This document shows, in pieces, positions 17,849 to 25,678 of a stretch of 64,000 bases of DNA (within the stretch, counting starts at the first letter, position 1; each line of letters begins with the position of its first letter). The notes under the pieces were generated by a model. It saw nothing but the letters and a program-made list of their open reading frames with translations, did not search any database and was not told where the DNA came from. The DNA comes from QHXN01 sp963785125. Lineage in GTDB: Bacteria > Acidobacteriota > Blastocatellia > Pyrinomonadales > Pyrinomonadaceae. Both the position numbers and the translations under genes were made by a program. The stretch lies in contig CAWATU010000007.1 of assembly GCA_963785125.1 (NCBI GenBank), positions 620,001-684,000 of the forward strand, read 5' to 3'.

Positions 17849-17925
17849 TGGTAGCGGGGGGGAGACTCGAACTCCCGACCTTGGGGTTATGAATCCCACG
17901 CTCTAACCGGCTGAGCTACCCCGCC
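17849..17925 (-). tRNA. tRNA-Met(CAT), rebuilt by island insertion
   Basis: 77 nt with encoded CCA. Cloverleaf: acceptor GGCGGGG / CCCCGCT (G1-U72 pair), D-stem GCTC/GAGC, anticodon arm with CAT in TTCATAA, T-arm GGGAG TTCGAGT CTCCC. The anticodon stem ends in an A31/C39 mismatch. It lacks the initiator C1-A72 feature, so elongator Met is likely, though a tRNA-Ile2 (lysidine-modified CAT) cannot be excluded by eye. The 5' 40 nt and flanking bases lie within a 43-bp repeat that recurs at 33976-34018. A GGCCGCC/GGCGGCC hairpin at 17811-17830, inside the integrase end, may help stop tRNA transcription. Confidence 0.93.
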
Positions 17926-17928
17926 ACG
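17886..17928. repeat. att site (left), 43-bp direct repeat
   Basis: Identical to 33976-34018. It covers the 5' half of tRNA-Met from anticodon-loop base 39 to three bases before the mature 5' end. On both sides of the repeat the two loci differ completely, so 43 bp is the full identity. It marks one boundary of the 16.1 kb island. Confidence 0.95.
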
Positions 17929-17940
17929 AAAAGTTACTGA

Positions 17941-17969
17941 ATTATAGGGATTAAGCGGGAACCATTCAA
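17941..17969 (-). promoter_or_regulatory. Island-supplied promoter for tRNA-Met
   Basis: On the minus strand TTGAAT (17969-17964), a 17-bp spacer and TATAAT (17946-17941). The -10 ends 16 bp before the tRNA 5' end, exactly the same distance as in the displaced original promoter at 34031-34058. This lies inside the island, so the tRNA is now transcribed from foreign DNA. Confidence 0.85.
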
Positions 17970-18046
17970 GCGAACTCACTACCAAAAGCGGCGGCATTTA
18001 CTCGAAAGTGTTTTTGAACGTGTCTTTCTAAGAGGGAGACACGGCG

Positions 18047-19198
18047 ATGTCAAACAACCGGAGAGGATACATCGGACAGGATAAAAAAGGCCGATATTTC
18101 GCCCGCACGACCATCACAGACGAGAAGGGCAAAAGGCGCAACATAATACGGCTGGCGAAAGATAAGACAGAGGCTCGGCTGATACTCAAAGCCATCCTGC
18201 GGCAGCTTGACGACGAAGGAAGCCGGGCGATTGATGTTGCCCGCCTTAGCTTCAATGACCTCGCAGACTTCTACGAACAGCACTACCTCATGCCTGCACA
18301 ATTCGTTGGCGGAAGAAAGGTAGCGGGGTTAAGGGACTGGAAACACGTCCGCGCTTTTCTCAAAATCTTTCGGGCACACTTCGGAAGGCGGCTCTTGCGC
18401 GAAATCACCTATTCCGACGTTCGCACGTTCCGCGCCGAGCGGTTGCAAACCCCAACTCAGTACGGACGGCAGCGTTCCATTACAACCGTCAACCGAGAAC
18501 TAGCCTGCCTTCGACGCATCTTCAACATTGCCGTCCGCGAATCATGGCTCATCAAAAATCCTTTCAACGGCGGCGACACTCTCATCTCGGCAGCAGATGA
18601 ACGGAAGCGGGAGCGCATCCTTACTCTGAGCGAAGAGACGCGACTACTCGAAGCGTGCGAGCATCCGCAGAGGCGACACCTTCGCCCGCTTTTGATTTGC
18701 CTGCTTGATACAGGCGCACGGCTGTCCGAAATGCTAAAACTGCGTTGGCAGTCTGTTTGCTTCGCTACGCGCATCATCACGATTGAAGGGATGACGACAA
18801 AAACGTTGAAGACAAGGCAAGTTGCTATGACTGAGCGAATGTATCAAGAACTTCGGTCGCTCTGGGAAGCATCGCGCGGCAACTTCGATGCGCGTGTCTT
18901 TGGCATAAGAAACAATGTCCGCAAGTCTTTCTCGTCTGCGTGCAAGACGGCAGGAATCAATCAAGGTGGTATTGACGGGCTTAACTTGCACTCAATGAGG
19001 CACACAGCGGCAACCCGTTTAGTCAAAGGTCAACTCCCCTTACAAATAGTCGGTCGAATTCTAGGGCACTCGCAACCACAAACAACCTACCGCTACCTTT
19101 CAGCCGACGCGGAAACGACCGCGCAGGCAGCGGCAATCTTTGAAGCTTTCCAGACTCAAAACAGCAACCCTGTCGAAGCTTCAGAAGCGGTGAACTGA
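18047..19198 (+). CDS. int: Tyrosine integrase 2 (island)
   Basis: 383 aa. Phage-type tyrosine recombinase that should recombine the 43-bp tRNA sites. SD GAGGGAGA upstream of ATG. Catalytic residues: Arg in DTGARLSEMLKL (~residue 223), HSMRHTAATRL (~315-318), ILGHSQPQTTYRYLS with the Tyr nucleophile (~349). An N-terminal KKGRYFARTTITDEKGKRR arm-binding segment is visible. It starts 118 bp inside the left att site and transcribes away from it. It is distant in sequence from integrase 1 across the tRNA (different arms and catalytic-domain wording). Confidence 0.95.
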   Translation: MSNNRRGYIGQDKKGRYFARTTITDEKGKRRNIIRLAKDKTEARLILKAILRQLDDEGSRAIDVARLSFNDLADFYEQHYLMPAQFVGGRKVAGLRDWKHVRAFLKIFRAHFGRRLLREITYSDVRTFRAERLQTPTQYGRQRSITTVNRELACLRRIFNIAVRESWLIKNPFNGGDTLISAADERKRERILTLSEETRLLEACEHPQRRHLRPLLICLLDTGARLSEMLKLRWQSVCFATRIITIEGMTTKTLKTRQVAMTERMYQELRSLWEASRGNFDARVFGIRNNVRKSFSSACKTAGINQGGIDGLNLHSMRHTAATRLVKGQLPLQIVGRILGHSQPQTTYRYLSADAETTAQAAAIFEAFQTQNSNPVEASEAVN

Positions 19199-19220
19199 CG
19201 AGAAAGAGAGCTAAAAAACG

Positions 19221-19253
19221 TGAAAGCCGCTCGCACATTCGCGGGCGGCTTTC
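19221..19253. terminator. Bidirectional terminator between integrase 2 and regulator
   Basis: Stem GAAAGCCGCTCGC / GCGGGCGGCTTTC around ACATTC. On the minus strand it is followed by ACGTTTTTTAG, a proper T-run that would end the convergent gene 19292-19756; on the plus strand it follows the integrase stop by about 23 bp. Confidence 0.8.
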
Positions 19254-19291
19254 ATCTTGGACTACTGCGGGAGTCGTGTTGGAAGTAATGC

Positions 19292-19756
19292 TTAGCCTCG
19301 GAGCACTGAAGCCACATCTTCGGACATCCAGTAATGAACCTGTCCCTCTTCGTGCGACCAGATTTTTTCAAAAGGCCAGTTAGCCCGCTTGTACCTGCTT
19401 TTAACGCGGCGACCGAATGCGCCAAGCGTTCCTCCCAAAGTTATGCTCGTTGCCTTCTTATCGTCTCTCGACTGTGCAAGGACTTTAACCAAGTCCTCGG
19501 CAGTGACCGTCTCACCGGGGCGTGCAATTAAGTGGTCGAGAATGGCACGCATGTTCTTGTCGGATTCGTGGTACATGCGCTTTATTAGCGGCGCATCCCA
19601 CTCGCTTATTACCGCCTCTACCGTAACGCTCTCATTAGAGCGTTGAGCTTTAGGTGGCGCGGAACCTGCCTTCTCAGAAATGAAACGATAAACGTCCATT
19701 ACAAGATTACGCGGAACCAAAATTTCAACTAAATCAGAATTGTCAACGATAGTCAT
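19292..19756 (-). CDS. Small island regulator candidate, unknown family
   Basis: 154 aa from ATG 19756, chosen because AAGGAGG lies 5 bp upstream; the frame is open to 19819 but that would start inside the promoter. I do not recognise the family. The middle part (MRAILDHLIARPGETVTAEDLVKVLAQSRDD) looks like a winged-helix-like fold, and GRRVKSRYKRANWPFEKIW is basic. Its position, alone on the minus strand between integrase and excisionase with its own strong promoter and paired boxes, is that of the master repressor in satellite islands; function is inferred from position only. Confidence 0.55.
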   Translation of the reverse strand: MTIVDNSDLVEILVPRNLVMDVYRFISEKAGSAPPKAQRSNESVTVEAVISEWDAPLIKRMYHESDKNMRAILDHLIARPGETVTAEDLVKVLAQSRDDKKATSITLGGTLGAFGRRVKSRYKRANWPFEKIWSHEEGQVHYWMSEDVASVLRG

Positions 19757-19788
19757 GTCAGCCTCCTTCTTGCCTAGAGAACCATAAT

Positions 19789-19846
19789 GGCTCAGTGTCG
19801 GCAGACTATAGCCTCCCATATAGTTTTTGTCAAGCCATTGTGAGCC
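19789..19846 (-). promoter_or_regulatory. Promoter of the island regulator, with flanking GGCTCA boxes
   Basis: Minus strand TTGACA (19833-19828), 17-bp spacer, TATAGT (19810-19805): near consensus. A TGGCTCA box on each side, in opposite orientation (19788-19794 and complement of 19841-19847), brackets the promoter. Autoregulation is plausible. Confidence 0.7.
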
Positions 19847-19945
19847 AATGTCACTCCATAAGCATCAGCAGGTCTCATTAGGCACTTATAAGCGACTCTA
19901 CTGCACCTTAACAGCACTTTATCTATGACAAGCGGTTGGGGGGAC

Positions 19946-19975
19946 TTGACAGCCATGCGTTGCATGTGTTATACT
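19946..19975 (+). promoter_or_regulatory. Promoter of excisionase-primase operon with operator
   Basis: TTGACA (19946-19951) and TATACT (19970-19975) with an 18-bp spacer. The palindrome CATGCGTTGCATG (19954-19966) occupies the spacer, where a bound repressor would block RNA polymerase. It faces the excisionase, primase and ATPase genes and is divergent from the small regulator. Confidence 0.75.
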
Positions 19976-20126
19976 ACGTTTCAACAATTAAATAGCTGAC
20001 TCTTTGCTCGCACCAATTCACGAGCCGCCGCTCCGCGCACTTAGCGTGGGGCAATCCAGCAACAACATTTCAGGTTTGGTGAACCTGACTGGATGGCTCT
20101 GTGTTTCGGTGCTTTTGGCTTTTAAG

Positions 20127-20173
20127 GGGCGCGACCGAACCGAGTCTGGTTTGGTTGCGCCCTTTTGCGTTTT
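20127..20173 (+). terminator. Terminator-like hairpin in the excisionase leader
   Basis: 15-bp stem, 20127-20141 pairing with 20148-20162 (two G-U pairs), loop GAGTCT, then CCCTTTTGCGTTTT. It lies between the promoter at 19946 and the excisionase start at 20201, so it should attenuate the replication operon unless read-through occurs. No overlapping anti-terminator was identified. The leader (19976-20200) has no convincing gene. Confidence 0.75.
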
Positions 20174-20200
20174 CGGGAAAGCCGAAAAGAGGAAACAGCG

Positions 20201-20404
20201 ATGGAAATTCAGAAAATGTTTACAGCCGAAGAGACGGCGAAGAGGCTTGGCATCAGTCGGGCGACGTTGAGCCGGTTAGTGCGGGATAACCGTATCGCCC
20301 ACTACCGCATCGGGCAGCGGACGTTGTTCGATGAGGACGGCCTCAAAGAATTCATTAAGGCGACCTTTCAGCCGACAGTCAAAGCTACCAGCGAGGCAGC
20401 GTAA
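20201..20404 (+). CDS. xis: Excisionase-like HTH protein (island)
   Basis: 67 aa from ATG 20201, preceded by GAGGAAA; the frame opens further upstream at 20165 but across the terminator tail. HTH_17/excisionase fold: MFTAEETAKRLGISRATLSRLVRDNRIAHYRIGQRTLFDEDGL. Probable excision factor or activator of the island. First gene of the plus-strand operon with the primase and ATPase. Confidence 0.85.
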   Translation: MEIQKMFTAEETAKRLGISRATLSRLVRDNRIAHYRIGQRTLFDEDGLKEFIKATFQPTVKATSEAA

Positions 20405-20450
20405 AAGGAAAGCGCGGCGTGGGTGAACGTCGCGCTGATGGGGAACAATT

Positions 20451-21452
20451 ATGCTTTTGAAACGACACCAGAATTATACCATTCCGCCATCCGCATTTAG
20501 AAAGGGCAGGAGGACTTGCCCGGTCTGCGGTAAAACGCATCATTACCATTGTTCCATCACGTTGGACGGAGGGCTTGCCATCTGCAAATACAAGTGGAGT
20601 GATACCCAGACTCAGGACGGCAGATACATTCACATCCTGCGCCCCCTCGATTTTGGAGCCTCAGCCAATGCAACTCAACAGCCTGTGAAGCCGAGTGTAC
20701 CCGAACGTGCGGAGGCAGACCGCCTGAATGACGTTTACTTCAACCTCCTTTCTGAAATGGTGCTCACAGCCGCCCACGGCGATGAACTCTTAATCGGGCG
20801 CGGCCTGTCTGACACGACCATCGCCCGTAACCTTTACGCCTCAGTGCCGGACACGTCTAAAGGAAACGAGATTGCCGCTTCCCTCGCCTGCCGCTTCAAC
20901 TTGCGGGGCGTCCCCGGCTTCTTCCGCCAAGAGGGACGCTGGCAGCTTAATACGTGGTCTAAGGGCTTCTACGTGCCGTACAGGGACGAGTGCGGTCGCA
21001 TCGTCGGTGTACAGATTCGCCGTGACGGAAATGCAGACCCGAAATACGTTTGGCTCTCTTCGACAGGTATGCCGGAAGGCACATCGGCAACCACCTGTGT
21101 CCACTTCGTTAGACCTGACCTTGCCAGTAATAACGAAGTGCTCATTACCGAGGGCGCGTTGAAGGCAGACCGCATCAATGAATTCCTGCAAGTTCCCGTC
21201 GTTGCCTTAGCGGGTGTCGCCGGAACTCGCGCCGAGACCTTTACTGATTACTTGAAACGGGCGCTGCCGGAGATGCAAAGCGTAGTCGTCGCTTTCGACA
21301 TTGACTGGCGGGAGAAGCCGCAAGTGAAGTGGGCATTGAACCGGCTGGTAGCTGCGCTTAAAACCACCGGCTTGCCTGTTAGCGTGCGCAAATGGAACCC
21401 GGCTTTGGGTAAAGGACTTGATGACGTGTTGTATCACGCGGGGGGGCAGTAG
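20451..21452 (+). CDS. Toprim primase-like protein with zinc finger
   Basis: 333 aa. N-terminal zinc-binding motif TCPVCGKTHHYHC...GGLAICKY resembles primase zinc fingers. A Toprim-type domain follows (NNEVLITEGALKADRINEF with catalytic Glu, VVVAFDIDWR with the Asp pair, LGKGLDDVLYH). This arrangement is typical of the DUF3854/Toprim proteins of mobile islands that prime or load replication. Start codon ATG 20451 with GGGGAA just before it. Only 3 bp separate it from the next gene, so the two act together. Confidence 0.8.
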   Translation: MLLKRHQNYTIPPSAFRKGRRTCPVCGKTHHYHCSITLDGGLAICKYKWSDTQTQDGRYIHILRPLDFGASANATQQPVKPSVPERAEADRLNDVYFNLLSEMVLTAAHGDELLIGRGLSDTTIARNLYASVPDTSKGNEIAASLACRFNLRGVPGFFRQEGRWQLNTWSKGFYVPYRDECGRIVGVQIRRDGNADPKYVWLSSTGMPEGTSATTCVHFVRPDLASNNEVLITEGALKADRINEFLQVPVVALAGVAGTRAETFTDYLKRALPEMQSVVVAFDIDWREKPQVKWALNRLVAALKTTGLPVSVRKWNPALGKGLDDVLYHAGGQ

Positions 21453-21455
21453 GGA

Positions 21456-23078
21456 ATGAATTCGGACTTATTCACGGACGTTCCGGCTAACACTTTTATG
21501 ACTGAGAACGGGAACGAAAAGAAACTGTTGCAACTTAGCCACGGCGGTGAGTCTTCACCTTCCACCGACGAAGGGGTTCCGCTGCAACAGCGGTTCATTA
21601 AGAAGGACGAGTTGGTTCGATTGGCCGATGAAGTCTCCCTGTTCTGTGATACTGACGGGAACGGCGAGAAGGCTTACGCCACCGTCCCCGTGAAGGCACA
21701 GTTCGAGACGTATCGCATCAACTCGAATGAGTTCCGTCGGTGGCTGACTAATGAATTTTACTCGGCTTACGGCGAGGCGGTGTCGAGTCAGCCCATGCAG
21801 GATGCGATAAACACGCTGGCCGCTAAAGCGCACTTCAGTGGCGAGAGGCATAAGGTCTTCATCCGTATCGGTGAATCGAACGGCAAACTCTATTACGACT
21901 TGGGCGACGAGACTTGGAGCGTCGTGGAGATAGACGCCCATGGCTGGCGGGTGCTTTCAAAGTCCCCGGTTAAATTCGTCCGACCGTCGGGCTACAAGGC
22001 ACAGGTGACGCCCGTGCGCGGCGGCAGCCTTGATGAACTGCGCCGCTTCATCAACGTGAGTTCCGAAGACGATTGGACGCTTTTCGTCGGGTGGCTGATT
22101 AGCTCGTACAGGGCAACTGGGCCTTATGCCATCTTAAGCCTCGCGGGGACGCAGGACGCGGCTAAGTCAACGACCACGAAGATGGTACGGCTCCTCATTG
22201 ACCCTAGCACCGCCTTAGTCCGCGCACAGCCTAAAGAGGAGCGGGATTTGATGGTCGGCGCGAAGAATAACTGGCTGCTCGCCTTCGACAACCTCTCGCA
22301 CGTCAACGAATGGCTGTCAGACGCCTTATGCCGCGTCTCTACTGGTGGCGGGCAGGCTAACCGTGAGAACTACACCAACGGCGACGAGTACCTATTCGAT
22401 GTGATGCGCCCCGTTGTAATGAACGGCATCGAAGAGTTGGCGACCCGGCCTGACCTTGCCGACCGCACCATTAACGTGTTTCTCCCTTCCCTTCGTGACG
22501 ACCAGCGGAAGGATGAGAAAGACCTCTACGCAGACTTCAACGATGCCATGCCGCGAATCCTCGGCGCTATCTTTGACTTGCTCTCCGTAGCTGTTCGGAA
22601 TTTTCCTTCGACCCGATTGGAGAAGTTGCCCCGCATGGCAGACCTCGCGCGTTTCGTTGCTGCCGCCGAGGAAGGCTTGGGCTGGCCGGAAGGGACATTC
22701 CTCACGGCTTATGATGAGTACCGGCGCACGACTAAAATCAACGCGCTTGAGGCGTCACACATCGGCACGGCTATCTTGTCCCTCATGTCGGATGTGCCTC
22801 GTTGGGTAGGAACTGCGACAGATTTGCTTGAGGAACTGGACAAGCGTTTGCCGAGGGCGGCGACTAGGAAAAACTTCCCGTCCTCGGCGCGTGGCATGTC
22901 CGGGGCTCTGCGCCGCCTCGTTCCGAGTCTCAAGGAAGTCGGCATTGAAGTCGTACTGCCGGAAGGGTCAAGGCGCGGTACGGACGGGAAGGTGGCTCGC
23001 ATCATTACCATCATCAAGACGACTTTAGACCATGTGGCTATCGGGTCGCACTCAGACGGTCAATCGTTGCCGTTTTAG
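21456..23078 (+). CDS. Phage/island AAA ATPase (helicase-like) partner of primase
   Basis: 540 aa. Central ATPase: DDWTLFVGWLISSYRATGPYAILSLAGTQDAAKSTTTKMVR contains a divergent P-loop (AGTQDAAKST, near residues 226-235), followed by LLAFDNLSHVNEWLSDALCRVSTGG, a Walker B-like and sensor region found in phage and ICE ATPases, and RPVVMNGIEELATRPDLADRTI. I place it with the D5-like/SF3-like replicative ATPases of integrative elements. Four-bp gap to the primase gene; likely a primase-helicase pair for island replication. Confidence 0.75.
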   Translation: MNSDLFTDVPANTFMTENGNEKKLLQLSHGGESSPSTDEGVPLQQRFIKKDELVRLADEVSLFCDTDGNGEKAYATVPVKAQFETYRINSNEFRRWLTNEFYSAYGEAVSSQPMQDAINTLAAKAHFSGERHKVFIRIGESNGKLYYDLGDETWSVVEIDAHGWRVLSKSPVKFVRPSGYKAQVTPVRGGSLDELRRFINVSSEDDWTLFVGWLISSYRATGPYAILSLAGTQDAAKSTTTKMVRLLIDPSTALVRAQPKEERDLMVGAKNNWLLAFDNLSHVNEWLSDALCRVSTGGGQANRENYTNGDEYLFDVMRPVVMNGIEELATRPDLADRTINVFLPSLRDDQRKDEKDLYADFNDAMPRILGAIFDLLSVAVRNFPSTRLEKLPRMADLARFVAAAEEGLGWPEGTFLTAYDEYRRTTKINALEASHIGTAILSLMSDVPRWVGTATDLLEELDKRLPRAATRKNFPSSARGMSGALRRLVPSLKEVGIEVVLPEGSRRGTDGKVARIITIIKTTLDHVAIGSHSDGQSLPF

Positions 23079-23647
23079 CGACGGCGGTTCTGTAACGATG
23101 TAACGGAAAACACCCCGCTCCCGGAAGTTTTCTCTGACTCTTCTTTGCTTCTGGAAGAAAAGAGAATAGGTGGAGAGAGAAATCTCCCGGCGGGCGGTCG
23201 TCCTGCGTTACATCGTTACAGGATTGAACTGGTGATACGATTTTTCAAACTTTAGTGCCCCGATGGCATCCCTAAGTGGAACGCAATCAAAAAGCGTGCG
23301 GGAGCATGTCGCCGGAGCACTTGAGCCTTGTACAAATCGTTTGTAGCCCAACAACAGAACAAACGTGCAGCTTTTATGCTGCATGTATACAAAAAAAGCG
23401 TGAGGTAGAATTTCGCACAGTAGAGTTTACAAAAACGGGGATACTCCGAACGCTCTTCCGGCGCTCCAAAATTCAGCTTAAGCATTCGTGCCGTCAGGCT
23501 AAACTCATGGATTTCCAAGCCGGGCAGTTCGATTGCTCTTTTCGGAGTTACGACGAGTAATTCATGGTTATGAGGGCATTACTCTGTCTCTTCCCGCAAA
23601 AGTTCGGGAGCACCATTTTTCTTATACAAGCACCTTGCATGAATTTA
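23079..23647. other. Gap with 16-bp inverted repeat, candidate island origin
   Basis: About 570 bp without a convincing gene. CTGTAACGATGTAACG at 23090-23105 recurs inverted at 23206-23221, both perfect; each arm itself contains GTAAC twice. A second small hairpin GCAGC/GCTGC lies near 23370-23385. Directly follows primase and ATPase genes, where satellite origins often lie. A 94-codon frame at 23276-23560 has no recognisable product. Confidence 0.55.
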
Positions 23648-25123
23648 TCAGGCGTCTTTTTTTATGATGCTCTTCAAGCGTTTCTGCGGCGGCTTCCGTT
23701 TAGCTGAGAGTTTCTTGTGACGGGTATTGAGTATCGAGCCTAGCGTTTGGTGAGTGATGCCTAAGAGACGCGCCGCCTTCGTGGGACTACCGCCCGCCTC
23801 CTCTAGCGCCCGTTCGATTAGTTTGGCCTCGAACTCGTGAACCGCGCCGGGCAGCGTGAAGTTCTTATCCCCGAACTGCACCGTCGTCAGCCTCTTCATT
23901 ACTATGCGGGCGCACGCTTTCAACCGCGCTGCGTCCTCGGCCTCTTGCGAATCTTTCAAAAGTCTCTCAGCCCGCATATAAGCCTCATATACATCATCGG
24001 GGGCGAGCCGCCACGTCGCCCCGTGTTCTTCAATGAGCGTGACGACGGCCAGCCCTGCGCTCGTCAGCGCCCCGGCCGACTCAGCCAACTCCGCCGCACG
24101 GCGCAGGACGTTGATGGAGGCGTCGTAGACCCAGAGACGCGCCCAGACGACGCCCTGCACAGTCAGGGCTTCCGCAAGTAAGGCCGACTCGTCGCCTTGC
24201 TCTAAGGTCTTAACGGCTTCTGCCAGCGTGCGGTCTGCGTCCCTATACCTGCGCTCGGCAACCAGCACCCGCGCCCGTGTCTCGTCCACTTGCGCGAGAC
24301 TCCCCGCATCCCTTAGCCGCGTAAAGATAGCTTGTGCCCGGTCAAGGTGTCGGTGCGCGTCCGCGTATCTGCCGAGTTTGTAGAGCAGAAACGCAAGATT
24401 GTTTTCGATTCGTGCGACGTACCTTTCGTGCTGCGCTTGCTCGGCGTGATGGACGGCGGCGGTGTATTCGATGATTGCCCGGTCAAAGTAATCTTGGCGA
24501 CGTTCCGCCGCGCCGAGACGCCTCAGCACAAGGGCGAGTTCGTTGTGGAAGCTACCCCGCAAGGTGTGACTCACACCCTCGTTAAAGAGCGGGGCGGAGT
24601 CCGTGAGCAAGTGAAACGCATCACTATACCGCCCGGCCGAGGTCTCTACGACAGCGAAGCGCAAAACCGTCTTGGCCTTTAACGATGCGTCATCTTTGAT
24701 GAGCGCGGCGGCTTCCTCCAACATCACACGCGCCTCCGAATACGCGCCCTCCCGCCAGTAGCAAAGCGCGATTTCAGCGCGAGCGGCAGCCGCCCTGTTG
24801 GACTCCCCTAATTTTTCAAAGAGCGCCGCGCTTTCACTGATTAAGTCTTTCGCAGCTTCCTGCGTTCCCTTAATCTTGCCAAGCCAGCCTGACAACACGC
24901 CCGCCTGTAACAGCACCTCGGCGGTCGTCCTCTCCGCCAGCCTTTCCACATTTGGGCGCTCGCCCGTGCCCCGCCAGAGTTCGCCCAAAGCCTCACGCGC
25001 GGCCTCGTACTGGCCTTTGTGGGCGAGGTCTGCCGCTACCTCAGAGCGAAGCAGGGCGCGTTCATTCGCAGTAAGGCCGGGGTTATCCAGTTCCTTCAAG
25101 CGTTCGTCTGCTGCTAAAGTCAT
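23648..25123 (-). CDS. TPR regulator with C-terminal Fis-type HTH
   Basis: 491 aa. Residues ~1-420 are a run of TPR-like helical pairs (for example GQYEAAREALGELW, GAYSEARVMLEEAAAL, GRYADAHRHLDRAQAIF, RRYRDADRTLAEAVKTL). The C-terminus is a Fis-type helix-turn-helix, LIERALEEAGGSPTKAARLLGITHQTL, followed by a very basic tail (KLSAKRKPPQKRLKSIIKKD). TPR sensors with DNA-binding domains commonly bind peptides (RRNPP family have the HTH at the N-terminus). It is transcribed divergently from a small secreted peptide gene 120 bp away, which suggests a peptide-responsive switch. No membrane segment. Confidence 0.85.
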   Translation of the reverse strand: MTLAADERLKELDNPGLTANERALLRSEVAADLAHKGQYEAAREALGELWRGTGERPNVERLAERTTAEVLLQAGVLSGWLGKIKGTQEAAKDLISESAALFEKLGESNRAAAARAEIALCYWREGAYSEARVMLEEAAALIKDDASLKAKTVLRFAVVETSAGRYSDAFHLLTDSAPLFNEGVSHTLRGSFHNELALVLRRLGAAERRQDYFDRAIIEYTAAVHHAEQAQHERYVARIENNLAFLLYKLGRYADAHRHLDRAQAIFTRLRDAGSLAQVDETRARVLVAERRYRDADRTLAEAVKTLEQGDESALLAEALTVQGVVWARLWVYDASINVLRRAAELAESAGALTSAGLAVVTLIEEHGATWRLAPDDVYEAYMRAERLLKDSQEAEDAARLKACARIVMKRLTTVQFGDKNFTLPGAVHEFEAKLIERALEEAGGSPTKAARLLGITHQTLGSILNTRHKKLSAKRKPPQKRLKSIIKKDA

Positions 25124-25164
25124 GTGAGGCTAGTCCTTCCTGTAGTTGCCGAACCTTCGGCGCT

Positions 25165-25200
25165 AACGAAAAAACCGTCACACCCACGCGGGATGGACGG
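25165..25200 (-). promoter_or_regulatory. Attenuator-like hairpin before TPR-Fis gene
   Basis: On the minus strand an interrupted stem starting CCGTCCATCCC and ending GGGTGTGACGG is followed by TTTTTT. It lies within the 5' leader of the TPR-Fis gene, between its start (25123) and the divergent peptide gene (25244), so it could cut off regulator transcription. A T-run of 6 follows the stem directly. Confidence 0.5.
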
Positions 25201-25243
25201 CTGAACCCTTCGACCACTTCATTATCGGAAGAGAGAAAGAGCG

Positions 25244-25483
25244 ATGCGAAAAACCCTGACGACGGCAGCCTTACTGCTGGCCTTTAGCTGCCCCGCGTTC
25301 GCGGGCGAAATGCACACACCCGGCTCGCCTACACCGCCGCTGCCGACAACGGCGAACGCAACTCAAGAGCCGATTGACGCCGTTCAAGAGCCGACGACGG
25401 GCGGCGAGATACCTAATGACTTGACCGACAGCCTAACGGGAATCGCGCTGGAACTGCTCGCGGTTCTGCCGTCACTGCTTTAG
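25244..25483 (+). CDS. Small secreted peptide, partner of TPR-Fis regulator
   Basis: 79 aa. Clear signal peptide: MRKTL, hydrophobic TTAALLLAFSC, cleavage expected after PAFA. The mature ~59 residues are Pro/Thr-rich (HTPGSPTPPLPTTANATQEP) and end in a hydrophobic amphipathic stretch, LTGIALELLAVLPSLL. SD-like GAGAGAAAGAG precedes the ATG. Divergent from the TPR-Fis gene with a shared 120-bp control region. No catalytic motif. A signalling or pheromone-like peptide is my inference; a small cell-envelope protein is the alternative. Confidence 0.65.
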   Translation: MRKTLTTAALLLAFSCPAFAGEMHTPGSPTPPLPTTANATQEPIDAVQEPTTGGEIPNDLTDSLTGIALELLAVLPSLL

Positions 25484-25678
25484 GTCGAACGCCAATCCGA
25501 CCGGGACAAGCTGCCTCGCGGCGGCTCTGGAATTAGTGTGTCTCGCGGGCGGCGGAATGCGGATGTGAAGCCCGCAACCGGGAGAATAAACCCGCACGTC
25601 TCAGAATGCAACAGTTTTTGCAGCGGCTTTGAAAGTGTATGAGTAAGGCCAGTTCCCAGACTGTTATAATGGACGTGT
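25484..25678. promoter_or_regulatory. Promoter region of TIR gene (extended -10, near-leaderless)
   Basis: TGTTATAAT (25662-25670) is a perfect extended -10 and ends 8 bp before the ATG of the TIR gene at 25679. No matching -35 is seen, and no Shine-Dalgarno fits in between, so the mRNA would start within a base or two of the ATG. The rest of the 195-bp gap shows nothing else. Confidence 0.6.

Noticed and set aside
23276..23560. 94-aa frame in the island gap
   Set aside because: No SD, mixed composition, and no recognisable motif; the inverted repeats are the better explanation for the region.
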